From Streptomyces griseofuscus (lineage in GTDB: Bacteria > Actinomycetota > Actinomycetes > Streptomycetales > Streptomycetaceae): DNA of 64,000 nt. Each line of letters starts with the position of its first letter. The stretch's first letter is position 1. The DNA lies in NCBI RefSeq assembly GCF_014673495.1, contig NZ_CP051006.1:1860001-1924000 (forward strand). Reading direction: 5' to 3'. Under the pieces are notes generated by a model. The model saw nothing but the letters and a program-made list of their open reading frames with translations, was not told where the DNA came from and did not search any database. Position numbers and translations under genes: made by a program. Of this stretch, positions 40,204 through 48,760 are shown piece after piece.

Positions 40204-41133
40204 TCAGGCGGAGGGAGCCCCCGCCGTGCCGTCGGCCAGTTCCGCGACCAGGCGGGTGGCGAGCGGCACCTCGATGCCGTGCCGCCCGGCCGCCCGCAGT
40301 ACGGCGCCACCGATCGCGTCCAGCTCCAGCGCCCGGCCGGCCTCCGCGTCCCGCAGCATGGAGGACTTGCTCTGCGCCGGGAAGGCGTCGTAGCGCGCGA
40401 GGACCTGGGCGGCGTCGCCCGGTCCCCCGCAGGCCCGGCTCACCGCGGTGGTCTCCTCGACCAGCGCCGCCAGCTCCTTGGCGTGCTCGTCCCGGATGCC
40501 GCCGATCGACAGCCCGTAACGGGTGGTGAGCAGGGCGAAGGGCGCGAGGAAGGCCAGCTTGGCCCAGAGGGCGGCGTTCTCGTCGGCGACCGTGCGGGTC
40601 TTCACCCCGGCGGCACTCAGCACGGCGGCCAGCGGCGCGAGCCGGGCCTCGTCCGCGCCGGCCACGTCGATCTCGGTGAAGGGGCTGCCGTGCTCGACGA
40701 CGCCCGCGGCGGTGCGGGTGGACTCGACCCGGATGACGGCCGGTACGACCTGCTCGGCGCCGTAGCGTCCGCGCAGCGCGGCGACGTGCTCGACGCCGTT
40801 GAGCAGCGGCAGCACAAAGCCCCGGGCGTACTGGGGCGGCACCCGGTCGAGCGCCGTGTCGAGCGCGGTGTGCTTGACGGTGACCAGGCACAGGTCCACG
40901 GGCTCGCGCAGCTCGGTGTCCGCCTCCACCGGGGCCGTGAAATCACCGTGCTGTCCGCTGGACACCCGGATGCCGTCCCGGGTGAGCGTCCGCGCGGTGT
41001 CCTCCCCCGCCAGGCAGATCACCCGGTGTCCGGCACGGGAGAGCAGGGCTGCGAGGAGGCCGCCGACGCCCCCGGGGCCCAGCACGGCGATGGTCCAGGG
41101 CGTTGCGGGCGCGGTGTCCGGTGCGGTGTCCAT
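40204..41133 (-). CDS. Ketopantoate reductase-like (ApbA/PanE family) NADPH oxidoreductase
   Basis: A 309-residue two-domain reductase. The N-terminal dinucleotide motif is IAVLGPGGVGGLLAALLSRA, VDLCLVTVKHTALD corresponds to the conserved 'VKTxxL' segment, LPLLNGVEHVAALRGRYG to the LLNG loop, and ENAALWAKLAFLAPFALLTT holds the catalytic Lys (W-x-K). ATG at 41133; the ribosome-binding site is weak. It converges on the LysR gene with 80 bp between. In a primary-metabolic role it would reduce ketopantoate to pantoate. In this setting a role in the cluster (reducing a 2-oxo acid or aldehyde intermediate) is equally possible. Confidence 0.82.
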   Translation of the reverse strand: MDTAPDTAPATPWTIAVLGPGGVGGLLAALLSRAGHRVICLAGEDTARTLTRDGIRVSSGQHGDFTAPVEADTELREPVDLCLVTVKHTALDTALDRVPPQYARGFVLPLLNGVEHVAALRGRYGAEQVVPAVIRVESTRTAAGVVEHGSPFTEIDVAGADEARLAPLAAVLSAAGVKTRTVADENAALWAKLAFLAPFALLTTRYGLSIGGIRDEHAKELAALVEETTAVSRACGGPGDAAQVLARYDAFPAQSKSSMLRDAEAGRALELDAIGGAVLRAAGRHGIEVPLATRLVAELADGTAGAPSA

Positions 41134-41704
41134 AAGAAGGGGTGCCCTCTCCTTGGGCCGCGACAGCGACCGGGGATCGTCAGGATGTCCGGCAAGATCA
41201 TCAGTTTGCGCCGGGGGCTCCGTCAACCCCAGGGATCGCTCGGGACGCCGTAGCGAACCTTTGGCGTGCTCCACGGACCGTCATTCCGCCCTCACGCCGC
41301 GTCCGGGAACGAGACCCCGCGACCCCTCTCGCGGTCGACGCCCGCTCCCCCGAAACAGGGACGATCCAGGCCGTTTTGGGGCCTCATCCTGTGACGCCAC
41401 CCATAGGAGCCAGATCACGTCCTAGGGCGGACCGTAGCAACGGGGCGCCCTGAGCTGCGCAGATATCTCTATATCGGGGCATAACGGGCATTGCTCCGAA
41501 GTAGGGTAGTACGTCACATCCTTGCCAAGCACTTCGACCCCGGCTAACCATTGCTGTCGTTGCCGGGAAGCAACGGGCCGGACCGAGCGGATCTCCGTCG
41601 GAACCAACCGCCCGGTCCCACCCGCAGCGCGGGGCACACCGCCCCACCGCCACCGCGAGACTCGCGGCAGGCACGACCTTGTCCCCCAGAGGAAGAGTTC
41701 ACGC
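41134..41704 (+). promoter_or_regulatory. Long structured leader upstream of the SLT lytic transglycosylase gene
   Basis: A 571-bp gap with no gene. The last 180 bp contain several possible hairpins (for example GTTGC/GCAAC around 41562-41577) and the block CCCCGGCTAACC near 41539-41550. The latter recalls the 3' conserved 'CAGCUAACC' of c-di-AMP (ydaO) riboswitches, which often precede cell-wall hydrolase genes in Streptomyces. I could not trace the rest of the ydaO fold, so this is only a suggestion. Confidence 0.3.
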
Positions 41705-42205
41705 ATGACCATGGCCACCACTCGCACCCGCATCGCCCGCCTCGCCGTCACCGGTCTCGCCGCCACCGGAGCCGCTGCCGCGGCCCTGACCCTGGTGCCG
41801 ACCAACGCGCAGGCCGCCGAGATGCCGCAGGTGCACGCCTCTGTGGTCAAGGCATCCCACACCACCGCCACCAAGGCGGGCTCCGGCAACAACCTGGACG
41901 GCTGGATCAAGCAGTCGCTGGCCATCATGAAGGCCAAGGGCATCCCCGGTAGCTACGACGGTCTGAAGCGCAACATCATGCGCGAGTCCGGCGGTAACCC
42001 CAACGCGCAGAACAACTGGGACGTCAACGCCAAGAACGGCGTTCCGTCCAAGGGTCTGCTCCAGGTGATCTCCCCCACCTTCAGCGCGTACCACGTCTCC
42101 GGTACCGCGAAGAACATCACCGACCCGGTGGCGAACATCACCGCCGCGGCCAACTACGCCGCCCACCGCTACGGTTCGATCGACAACGTCAACTCGGCGT
42201 ACTGA
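41705..42205 (+). CDS. Secreted SLT-type lytic transglycosylase
   Basis: A 166-residue exported protein. Signal peptide about residues 1-40 (RIARLAVTGLAATGAAAAAL, cleavage after AQA). The C-terminal SLT/lysozyme-like domain spans about 65-166: the catalytic Glu is in IMRESGGNPNAQNNWD, followed by GLLQVISPTFSAYH and AAANYAAHRYGSIDNVNSAY. It cleaves the glycan strands of peptidoglycan without hydrolysis, leaving anhydro ends. Start ATG 41705 with GAGGAAGAG upstream. The Streptomyces relatives act in spore germination and growth. A hairpin with a T run ends the gene. Confidence 0.88.
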   Translation: MTMATTRTRIARLAVTGLAATGAAAAALTLVPTNAQAAEMPQVHASVVKASHTTATKAGSGNNLDGWIKQSLAIMKAKGIPGSYDGLKRNIMRESGGNPNAQNNWDVNAKNGVPSKGLLQVISPTFSAYHVSGTAKNITDPVANITAAANYAAHRYGSIDNVNSAY

Positions 42206-42234
42206 TCGCACCTGTTGACGCGGTCCCCGCATCG

Positions 42235-42278
42235 AAGGCCGGTGCCGGCAGCTCCCACGCTGCCGGCACCGGCCTTTT
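42235..42278 (+). terminator. Rho-independent terminator after SLT gene
   Basis: Perfect 18-bp stem (AAGGCCGGTGCCGGCAGC and complement), 6-nt loop, followed by TTTT. A rare textbook intrinsic terminator for this genus, 30 bp after the stop. Confidence 0.88.
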
Positions 42279-42316
42279 CAATGTCCCGGCGGGAACGGGG
42301 CGTTCAGCCGGCTCGC

Positions 42317-45238
42317 TCAGGTGCCGTCCGGAGCGCCGAGTCCGGTGAGCGCGCCGACCGGGTCCAGGTCGGGGGTGCCCCGGGGCCACCAGTCCTCTTC
42401 GCCGGGCTCGGACTCGTAGACGTACCAGAGTCCGTCGCGGCCCAGGCGGAGCTGGACCTGGCCGAGCGGGTGGGTGAGGCGGTTGCGCCAGGGCCGGAAC
42501 GCGGGCAGGTCGGCGGCGAGCAGCAGCGGCCGGGCCCGGTCGAAGCGGCCGGCCGGCGGGTCCCACGGCTCCTCCAGGACGGCCAGCCCCTCCACCCCGC
42601 CCTGCCGCCAGGCGGCGACGGCCCGCGCGAGGTCGCCCGGGGTGCGGTCGGTGGCCCCGGCGAGCGTCGCGTAGAGCGCGCGGGTCGTCACGGTCAGTCC
42701 GGAGCCGGGGCGGGCCGCGGCGAGCCGTACCGCGTCCTGCCACAGGGACAGCTCGCCGACCGGGTCGCGTCCGGTGCCGAGCAGCGCGTGCGCGCGGGCG
42801 GCGGCGTCGGTCGCCAGCTGGTCCAGCGCGAACGGGTCCGGGCTGCCGGGCGCGGCGGGATACGCCGGGGGCTGCTCGGGGTGCGCGGGGACCGGCGCGG
42901 GCGGGGGCAGCGGGGGGCGTGTGCGCGGGGCGAGGGCCTCGGTGGCGCGTATGCCGGGCAGGGACGAGGGCTCCCGGTCCCGTCCGTCGCGGGCCGCGCG
43001 GGCGGCGCTGCGCCGGGAGAGCGCGTCGAGCAGCTCCCGCTCGCCGCGGCCGCGCAGGAGCAGCAGCACGAAGGGGTCGGCGTCGAGCAGCCGCGCCGTC
43101 TGGTAGCAGAGGGCGGCCGCGTGCTTGCAGGGGTGGCCCGAGTCGGGGCAGCTGCACCGCGGGGCGAGGTCGCCGGGGCCGGGCAGCAGCGGGACCCCGC
43201 AGTCGGCGAGGGAGTGCGGCAGTTCCTTGTCGAGCAGCGCGGCGATATGGCCGGGCCGGTCGACGGCGGTGTCCAGGAACCGCTCCCACTCGGCGTCCGC
43301 CAGCGGCCGTACCCGCACCTGGACGCGGTACGGGCGGGGGCGGCTCCCCCGCACATAGGCGAGGACCGATCCGGGGGTCACGGTGATCGCGTCCACATGC
43401 CCCTGGTCCGCGTACCCCCGGCCGCGCGCCACCCGCTTGGCGTCCAGCGCGCCCCGCTCCAGCGCCTGAACCCATGCGTTTCCCCACCAGGTCCCGGCGA
43501 ACGCCCCGTCCTCGGCGCGCTCCCCGCGGGGCGCGAACGCCGGGAAGGTACGCCGGTGTTCACCGTCCCGGTGCGGGGTGGCCATGGTGGGCGGCGCGTG
43601 CGGCACGGCGGACTCGGGCTGGTGCTCGTGCTCGGGGAGGGTGGGCGCGGGATCGTCCGCCGGCTCGGCGTCGGCCTCCGGCGGCATCCGGAAGGCGGTC
43701 TTGAGGAACTGCCGCATCTCCCCGGCCACCTTGAGCCGCGCGGCCCGGGAGGGATCGTGCTCGCCGGACCGCCCGGAGGAGGCCATGCCCTGGGCACGAG
43801 CCTCGGCCCCCGCGGAACGCCCGGGCCTACGCCGCCCACCACGATCGGCCTCCGCCGCCGCTTCCGCCTCACGCCGGGCGGCCCGCAGGGCTTCTCGGGC
43901 GATGTCGCCGGGGCGGGGGGTGGAGACGGGTTCGGGGGCGGGACGCGGACCGGAGTCGGAGCTGGGGCCCGGGTCGGGGCGGGACTCTGAGATACGGCCG
44001 GGACGGGGGTCGGGGCGGGGCTCGGGTTCGGGGTCGGGGTGGGACTCGCGGTCGGGGTGCGGGTCACCGCCGAGGTGAGGGTCGTCACGCCCAGGCTGAG
44101 TGCCACAGCCGGGGTCAGCCTCACGGGCGAGGGTGAGGTCACGACCGGGAGCGGTGTCGTCGCCGAGGCTGGTGCTGGGGTCGGGGCCGGTGTCGTGGCC
44201 AAGGCCGGTGCCGCGGTCCACGCCGATACCGCGGCCGAAGCCCGTGCCACGACCAGGGCCGATACCGCCATCGACGCCGGTGTCGTGGCCAAACCCGGTA
44301 CCCCGCTCGACGCCGCTGCCGCTACCGCTACTGAGACCGGTGCCCCGGTCCACGCCGATACGGCCATCGAGGCCGGTGTCATGGCCAAGCCCGGTGCCCC
44401 GCTCGACGCCGCTGCCGCCGCTGAGACCGGGGCCCCGGTCCACGATGCCGCGATCAGGGCCCGTGCCACGACCAAGGCCGATACCGCCATCGACGCCGGT
44501 GTCGTGGCCAAACCCGGTACCCCGCTCGACGCCGCTGCCGCTGCCGCTACTGAGACCGGTGCCCCGGTCCACGCCGATACCGCCATTGAGGCCGGTGCCG
44601 TGGCCAAACCCGGTGCCCCGCTCGCCGCCTGTGCCCCGGGCCCGGTCGGACTGGCGGTCAGGGCCGGAATCACGGCGGGGACTGAGGTCACGGCCCGGGT
44701 GGGGCTCACGGCCGGGACGGGGATCACCCGCCTCCGGCCCGCGGCGCTCTTCCTGGTGCCCCGCGCGATTGCCGCCGGCGGCAGCCGCCCGCAGTGCTGC
44801 CCTCGCGGCATCTCCTGGTCTGGGAGTGGGCTCGGCGGTGCGGCCTTCGGGGCTCGCGGTGTCGCCGAGGCCCTCGACACGATCGGGGCCCTCAGAGTCA
44901 GCAGGCCGCTCGGCATCGAGCCCCGGCTCATCCGACAGATCCGCATGCGCGCCGGGCTCGACAACCGCGCCGGACTCCACCGGCGCGTCTCCGGTCGACC
45001 CCTCTACGGCGGGGCCGTCTCCCGTCGGCCCGCCCTGACCCCGTACAACCGAATCCGCCCCCGGACATGCCCCCTCTCCGTCGCACCCCGCATCCGTCCC
45101 CTGGCGCCCGTCGGTCCCGGCGGCCGGACCCGTCGATGCCGCCCGCTCCGCCCCCGGCAGGGCCTGGGAGCGGCGTCGGGCCGCCCGCAGGGCCTCGCGG
45201 GCCAGGTCGGCCGGGCGGGTGGGGTCGGTGGGGGTCAT
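42317..45238 (-). CDS. SWIM zinc-finger protein with large low-complexity repeat region
   Basis: A 973-residue protein. Residues 1-600 are low-complexity: Ala/Arg-rich 'AREALRAARR' motifs at both ends flank a Gly-Asp-rich tract of degenerate RGTGFGHDTGVDGGIG units. The conserved part starts at about residue 600 (TWWGNAWVQALE) and includes the SWIM finger CSCPDSGHPCKHAAALCYQ (CxCx6CxH). SWIM proteins in this position are co-encoded with SNF2/HepA helicases, and the pair probably acts on nucleic acids. ATG at 45238 overlaps the helicase stop (ATGA), so the helicase gene is upstream in the same operon. The repeat tract is unusually long for the family. Confidence 0.83.
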   Translation of the reverse strand: MTPTDPTRPADLAREALRAARRRSQALPGAERAASTGPAAGTDGRQGTDAGCDGEGACPGADSVVRGQGGPTGDGPAVEGSTGDAPVESGAVVEPGAHADLSDEPGLDAERPADSEGPDRVEGLGDTASPEGRTAEPTPRPGDAARAALRAAAAGGNRAGHQEERRGPEAGDPRPGREPHPGRDLSPRRDSGPDRQSDRARGTGGERGTGFGHGTGLNGGIGVDRGTGLSSGSGSGVERGTGFGHDTGVDGGIGLGRGTGPDRGIVDRGPGLSGGSGVERGTGLGHDTGLDGRIGVDRGTGLSSGSGSGVERGTGFGHDTGVDGGIGPGRGTGFGRGIGVDRGTGLGHDTGPDPSTSLGDDTAPGRDLTLAREADPGCGTQPGRDDPHLGGDPHPDRESHPDPEPEPRPDPRPGRISESRPDPGPSSDSGPRPAPEPVSTPRPGDIAREALRAARREAEAAAEADRGGRRRPGRSAGAEARAQGMASSGRSGEHDPSRAARLKVAGEMRQFLKTAFRMPPEADAEPADDPAPTLPEHEHQPESAVPHAPPTMATPHRDGEHRRTFPAFAPRGERAEDGAFAGTWWGNAWVQALERGALDAKRVARGRGYADQGHVDAITVTPGSVLAYVRGSRPRPYRVQVRVRPLADAEWERFLDTAVDRPGHIAALLDKELPHSLADCGVPLLPGPGDLAPRCSCPDSGHPCKHAAALCYQTARLLDADPFVLLLLRGRGERELLDALSRRSAARAARDGRDREPSSLPGIRATEALAPRTRPPLPPPAPVPAHPEQPPAYPAAPGSPDPFALDQLATDAAARAHALLGTGRDPVGELSLWQDAVRLAAARPGSGLTVTTRALYATLAGATDRTPGDLARAVAAWRQGGVEGLAVLEEPWDPPAGRFDRARPLLLAADLPAFRPWRNRLTHPLGQVQLRLGRDGLWYVYESEPGEEDWWPRGTPDLDPVGALTGLGAPDGT
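44160..44640. repeat. Degenerate tandem repeats inside the SWIM gene
   Basis: Imperfect copies of a GC-rich unit. The block at about 44284-44361 recurs almost unchanged at about 44504-44581 and partly at about 44380-44445. Read on the minus strand they encode RGTG-x-GHDTG-x-DGGIG and GLSSGSGSGVERG units. The region is prone to length change. Confidence 0.75.
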
Positions 45239-48087
45239 GGGGTGCTCCGCAGGGAGACGAGGTCGGAGAGTTCGCGGTCGGTCAGCTCGGTGAGGGCGGC
45301 CTCGCCTGAGCCGAGGATGGCGTCGGCCAGGGCCCGCTTCGCGGCGAGCATCTCGGCGATCCGGTCCTCGACGGTGCCCTCGGTGACCAGGCGGTGGACC
45401 TGCACGGGCTGGGTCTGGCCGATGCGGTAGGCGCGGTCGGTGGCCTGCTCCTCGACGGCCGGGTTCCACCAGCGGTCGAAGTGCACGACATGCCCGGCAC
45501 GGGTGAGGTTCAGGCCGGTGCCCGCGGCCTTCAGGGAGAGGACGAGCACCGGTGTGCCGCCGTCCTGGAACCGGTCGACCATCCGCTCCCGCTCCGGCAC
45601 CGGGGTGCCGCCGTGCAGCAGCTCCACGGGGATCGCGCGGGCGGACAGATGGGCGGTGATGAGGCGCGCCATGCCGACGTACTGAGTGAAGACGAGCACC
45701 GAGCCGTCCTCGGCGAGGACCGTGTCCAACAGCTCGTCCAGCAGGGCGAGTTTGCCCGAGCGGTGGACCAGCCGGTCGGTCGCCCCGGCCTCCTTCAGAT
45801 AGAGCGCGGGGTGGTCGCAGATCTGCTTCAGCGCACCGAGCAGCTTCAGCACGAGGCCCCTGCGGGCGATGCCCTCGGCGGTCTCGATGGCCAGCATCGA
45901 CTCACGCACCACCGCCTCGTACAGCGCGGCCTGTTCGCGGGTGAGCGGCACCGGATGGTCGGTCTCGGTCTTCGGCGGGAGCTCCGGGACGATCCCGGGG
46001 TCGGACTTCTTGCGCCGCAGCAGGAAGGGCCGGACGAGGCGGCCGAGCCGGTCCACGGCCTCCTGGTCCTCGCCGTTCTCCACCGCGCGGGCGTGCCGGG
46101 CGCGGAAGGACTTCAGCGGGCCGAGGAGTCCCGGGGTGGTCCAGTCGAGCAGGGCCCACAGCTCGGAGAGGTTGTTCTCCACCGGGGTGCCGGTGAGCGC
46201 CACCCGTGCGGGGGCCTCGATGGTGCGCAGCGCCTTGGCGGTGGCCGAGTAGGGGTTCTTCACATGCTGGGCCTCGTCCGCGACGACCATCCCCCAGGTG
46301 TGCTCGGCGAGTCGGGCCGCGGCGGAGCGCATCGTGCCGTATGTGGTCAGGACGAAGCCGCCGTCGAGTCCGGCCAGGGTGCGTTCGGTGCCGTGGAAGC
46401 GGCGGACGGGGACGCCGGGGGCGAACTTCTCGATCTCCCGCTGCCAGTTGCCCAGCAGGGAGGCGGGGCAGACGACGAGGGTGGGTTCGCTGCGCGCCCG
46501 CTTCAGGTGCAGGGCGATGAGGGTGACGGTCTTGCCGAGACCCATGTCGTCGGCCAGGCAGCCGCCGAGGCCCAGGGAGGTCATCAGGTCCAGCCAGGCG
46601 AGGCCGCGCAGCTGGTAGTCGCGCAGGGTGGCGGCGAGTCCCGGGGGCGGCTCGGCGGGTAGCAGGCCGGCGGTGAGGCGGTCGCGGAGGGTGGCGAGGG
46701 CGCCGACGGGCACGGCCCGGACGGTCTCGCCGTCGACCTCGGCGGTGCCGGTGAGCGCCACGGACAGCGCGTCGAGGGGGTCGAGCAGGCCCAGTTCCCG
46801 TTTGCGGGCCTTGCGGACGAGGGCGGGGTCGACGAGCACCCAGCGGTCCCGCAGCCGTACGACGGGACGGTGGGCCTCGGCGAGGGCGTCCATCTCGGCC
46901 TCGTCCAGCGGGTCCCCGCCGAGCGCGAGCTGCCAGCGGAAGCGCAGCAGGTCCTCGCTCTCGAAGAAGCCGGTGCCGTCGGTCGCGGAGCCGGGTGCGG
47001 GCCGCACCTCGGCGGTGGCGGTGAGGTCGCGGGCGAGGTCCCGTGGCCAGTGCACGGCGACCCCGGCGGCGGCGAGCCGGCTCGCCGCGACGCCGAGCAG
47101 GTCGCCCACTTCCTCCTCGGACAGGGCGAGGACATCGGGCACGTCCTGTTCGGCGAGCCGGTCCAGGGGCGGCCACACCCGCCCGGCGCGGCGCACGGCG
47201 AGGGCCGCGTCCACCCGGGCGCGGGGGCCGAAGGCGGTGTCGGCCTCGCCCGCCCACAGGGCGGCCGCGTCCGCCACGAGGGTGGGGTCGGCGAGGCTGT
47301 GGACCTGCACGATCGCGGCCCCGGCGGCCCGGGCGCCCGCGCTCGCGCCGGTGTCGAAGGCGTCGTAGGCGGACAGGTCCAGGCGCAGCGAGACGCGTAC
47401 GCCCGCGTCCATGCCCGCGGCGACCTCGGCCGCCCACGCGTGCGCCCCGGGCAGGGACTGGGGCTCGCGCGCGGCGAAGGGGCGGCCGCAGGCGTGGGCG
47501 GCGGCGGGGGTGCGGGGCAGGGTGTCGGCGATCGCGTCCAGGAAGGAGCGGATCAGTGCCTCCGGCTCGGGCAGCCGCAGCGGCCCGGGGTCCGGCAGCG
47601 GCACGGCGTGTCCCTCCGGAGGCAGGGCGGCGGCGATCGCCCGCAGATGGGCGATGTCGTCGGGCTCCAGCGGACCGGCCCGCCAGGCGTCCTGGCCGCT
47701 CGGGGTGAGGCCGGGCAGCAGCCGCCCGCGGGCGACGAGCCGCAGCGCGTGCAGCGCGGCGGCGCCCCAGCACGCGGTGGCCGGATGCGCGGCGGGGTCC
47801 CGGCGGGCGCGGACCAGCAGGGGCAGGGCATCGGCGAGCGGCAGGCCCAGCGCGGGCACCTGGCGGCGGCGCACTCCGGCGCCGTGCCGTCGTACGACGG
47901 TCAGCTCCTCGGGGTCGCCGGACGCGGTGGGCAGGGGCTCGCCCGCGGGGTCCCAGAAGGCGATACGGCCCTCGCGCGGCAGCGGCGCGGGCAGGTAGAC
48001 CGCGGCCAGCCGCACGGGCACCGGGGCCGCGCCGGACTCCGTCCGGGAACCCGCCGTCCGCTCGGCCGCCGTCACCACACCGCTCAT
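45235..48087 (-). CDS. SNF2-family DEAD/DEAH helicase (HepA/RapA-like)
   Basis: A 950-residue ATP-dependent translocase. Motor motifs: GCLADDMGLGKTVTLIALHL (Walker A), LTTYGTMRSAAARLAEHTWG, VVADEAQHVKNP (DEAQ box), ALTGTPVENNLSELWALLDW (motif III), VLVFTQYVGMARLI, and helicase C motifs LSLKAAGTGLNLTRAGHVVH and DRAYRIGQTQPVQVHRLV. The N-terminal 450 residues are the SNF2-associated region found in actinobacterial members. I use ATG 48087 (MSGVV) with GGGAGG upstream; ATG 48114 is an alternative but lacks a ribosome-binding site. It is coupled to the SWIM protein. Role inferred as RNA polymerase recycling or DNA repair/remodelling. Confidence 0.9.
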   Translation of the reverse strand: MSGVVTAAERTAGSRTESGAAPVPVRLAAVYLPAPLPREGRIAFWDPAGEPLPTASGDPEELTVVRRHGAGVRRRQVPALGLPLADALPLLVRARRDPAAHPATACWGAAALHALRLVARGRLLPGLTPSGQDAWRAGPLEPDDIAHLRAIAAALPPEGHAVPLPDPGPLRLPEPEALIRSFLDAIADTLPRTPAAAHACGRPFAAREPQSLPGAHAWAAEVAAGMDAGVRVSLRLDLSAYDAFDTGASAGARAAGAAIVQVHSLADPTLVADAAALWAGEADTAFGPRARVDAALAVRRAGRVWPPLDRLAEQDVPDVLALSEEEVGDLLGVAASRLAAAGVAVHWPRDLARDLTATAEVRPAPGSATDGTGFFESEDLLRFRWQLALGGDPLDEAEMDALAEAHRPVVRLRDRWVLVDPALVRKARKRELGLLDPLDALSVALTGTAEVDGETVRAVPVGALATLRDRLTAGLLPAEPPPGLAATLRDYQLRGLAWLDLMTSLGLGGCLADDMGLGKTVTLIALHLKRARSEPTLVVCPASLLGNWQREIEKFAPGVPVRRFHGTERTLAGLDGGFVLTTYGTMRSAAARLAEHTWGMVVADEAQHVKNPYSATAKALRTIEAPARVALTGTPVENNLSELWALLDWTTPGLLGPLKSFRARHARAVENGEDQEAVDRLGRLVRPFLLRRKKSDPGIVPELPPKTETDHPVPLTREQAALYEAVVRESMLAIETAEGIARRGLVLKLLGALKQICDHPALYLKEAGATDRLVHRSGKLALLDELLDTVLAEDGSVLVFTQYVGMARLITAHLSARAIPVELLHGGTPVPERERMVDRFQDGGTPVLVLSLKAAGTGLNLTRAGHVVHFDRWWNPAVEEQATDRAYRIGQTQPVQVHRLVTEGTVEDRIAEMLAAKRALADAILGSGEAALTELTDRELSDLVSLRSTP

Positions 48088-48172
48088 ACGTTCCGCCACC
48101 TCCCGCCCGCACATCGGATCAGACGTCTCCGACTCTACGGGCGGGGTCTGACAACCGGCCCCGGAGCAGGGT

Positions 48173-48760
48173 CTACGGCACTGTCCGCGACACCACGTAC
48201 ACCATCGGGAAGTCCGGGTCGGACATGTTCACGACCACGTCCTGGGTGGGTGCCGGGTTCTTCTGGGTGTGGGTGAGGCCGTACCAGGAGCCGGAGCCGC
48301 CGAAGGTCCAGCCACTGACCTTGCGGTCGCGGGCGCTGACGGCGATGTCGCCCTTCTCCAGCTCGTCGCGGCGCTCGCCCATGGACTGGAGGAAGGTGTC
48401 CAGGCCGGCCGGGTTGGTGCGGAACTGCACGTACAGGCGGCTGGTCTTCCAGTTGTTGGTCTCGTACGACGCGATGCGGTCGGCGGGGCGCGGGACGTTC
48501 ACCTGGTAGAGGCGGCGCTGCACCTTCGACGGCCAGCCGGCGGTGAGGCCGGTCGCGGAGTACTTGTCCTCCTTGTCCTTGCCGCTGTTGCGGCTCTGGT
48601 TCGCCGAGATCACCAGATAACCGGCCGGCACACCGATGAGCAGCACGATGATCAGCAGGGTGAGCGCACGGCGCCTGGCCTTGTGGCGGGGGTCCTCGGG
48701 AGGCCGCCGCGCCGGTTGCGGCGGGGCGGCCTGGCGGGGCAGGGATGTGGAGGCGGTCAT
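48173..48760 (-). CDS. Single-pass membrane protein of unknown function
   Basis: A 195-residue protein: proline-rich basic N-terminus (about 1-30), one membrane helix (ALTLLIIVLLIGVPAGYLVI), then an extracytoplasmic domain of about 140 residues with conserved-looking strands YSATGLTAGWPSKVQRRLYQ, NWKTSRLYVQFRTNPAGLDT and FGGSGSWYGLTHTQKNPAPT. I do not recognise the domain. The ATG at 48760 overlaps the ROK kinase stop by ATGA, so the two are translated together. Homologues in this setting are generally 'sugar kinase-associated' hypothetical membrane proteins; no function should be inferred beyond membrane anchoring. Confidence 0.75.
   Translation of the reverse strand: MTASTSLPRQAAPPQPARRPPEDPRHKARRRALTLLIIVLLIGVPAGYLVISANQSRNSGKDKEDKYSATGLTAGWPSKVQRRLYQVNVPRPADRIASYETNNWKTSRLYVQFRTNPAGLDTFLQSMGERRDELEKGDIAVSARDRKVSGWTFGGSGSWYGLTHTQKNPAPTQDVVVNMSDPDFPMVYVVSRTVP

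Noticed and set aside
43378..45038. Several open frames of more than 300 codons in both strands across the SWIM gene
   Set aside because: They arise from the repeat tract, which is open in several frames; only the minus-strand frame continues into a conserved SWIM domain.
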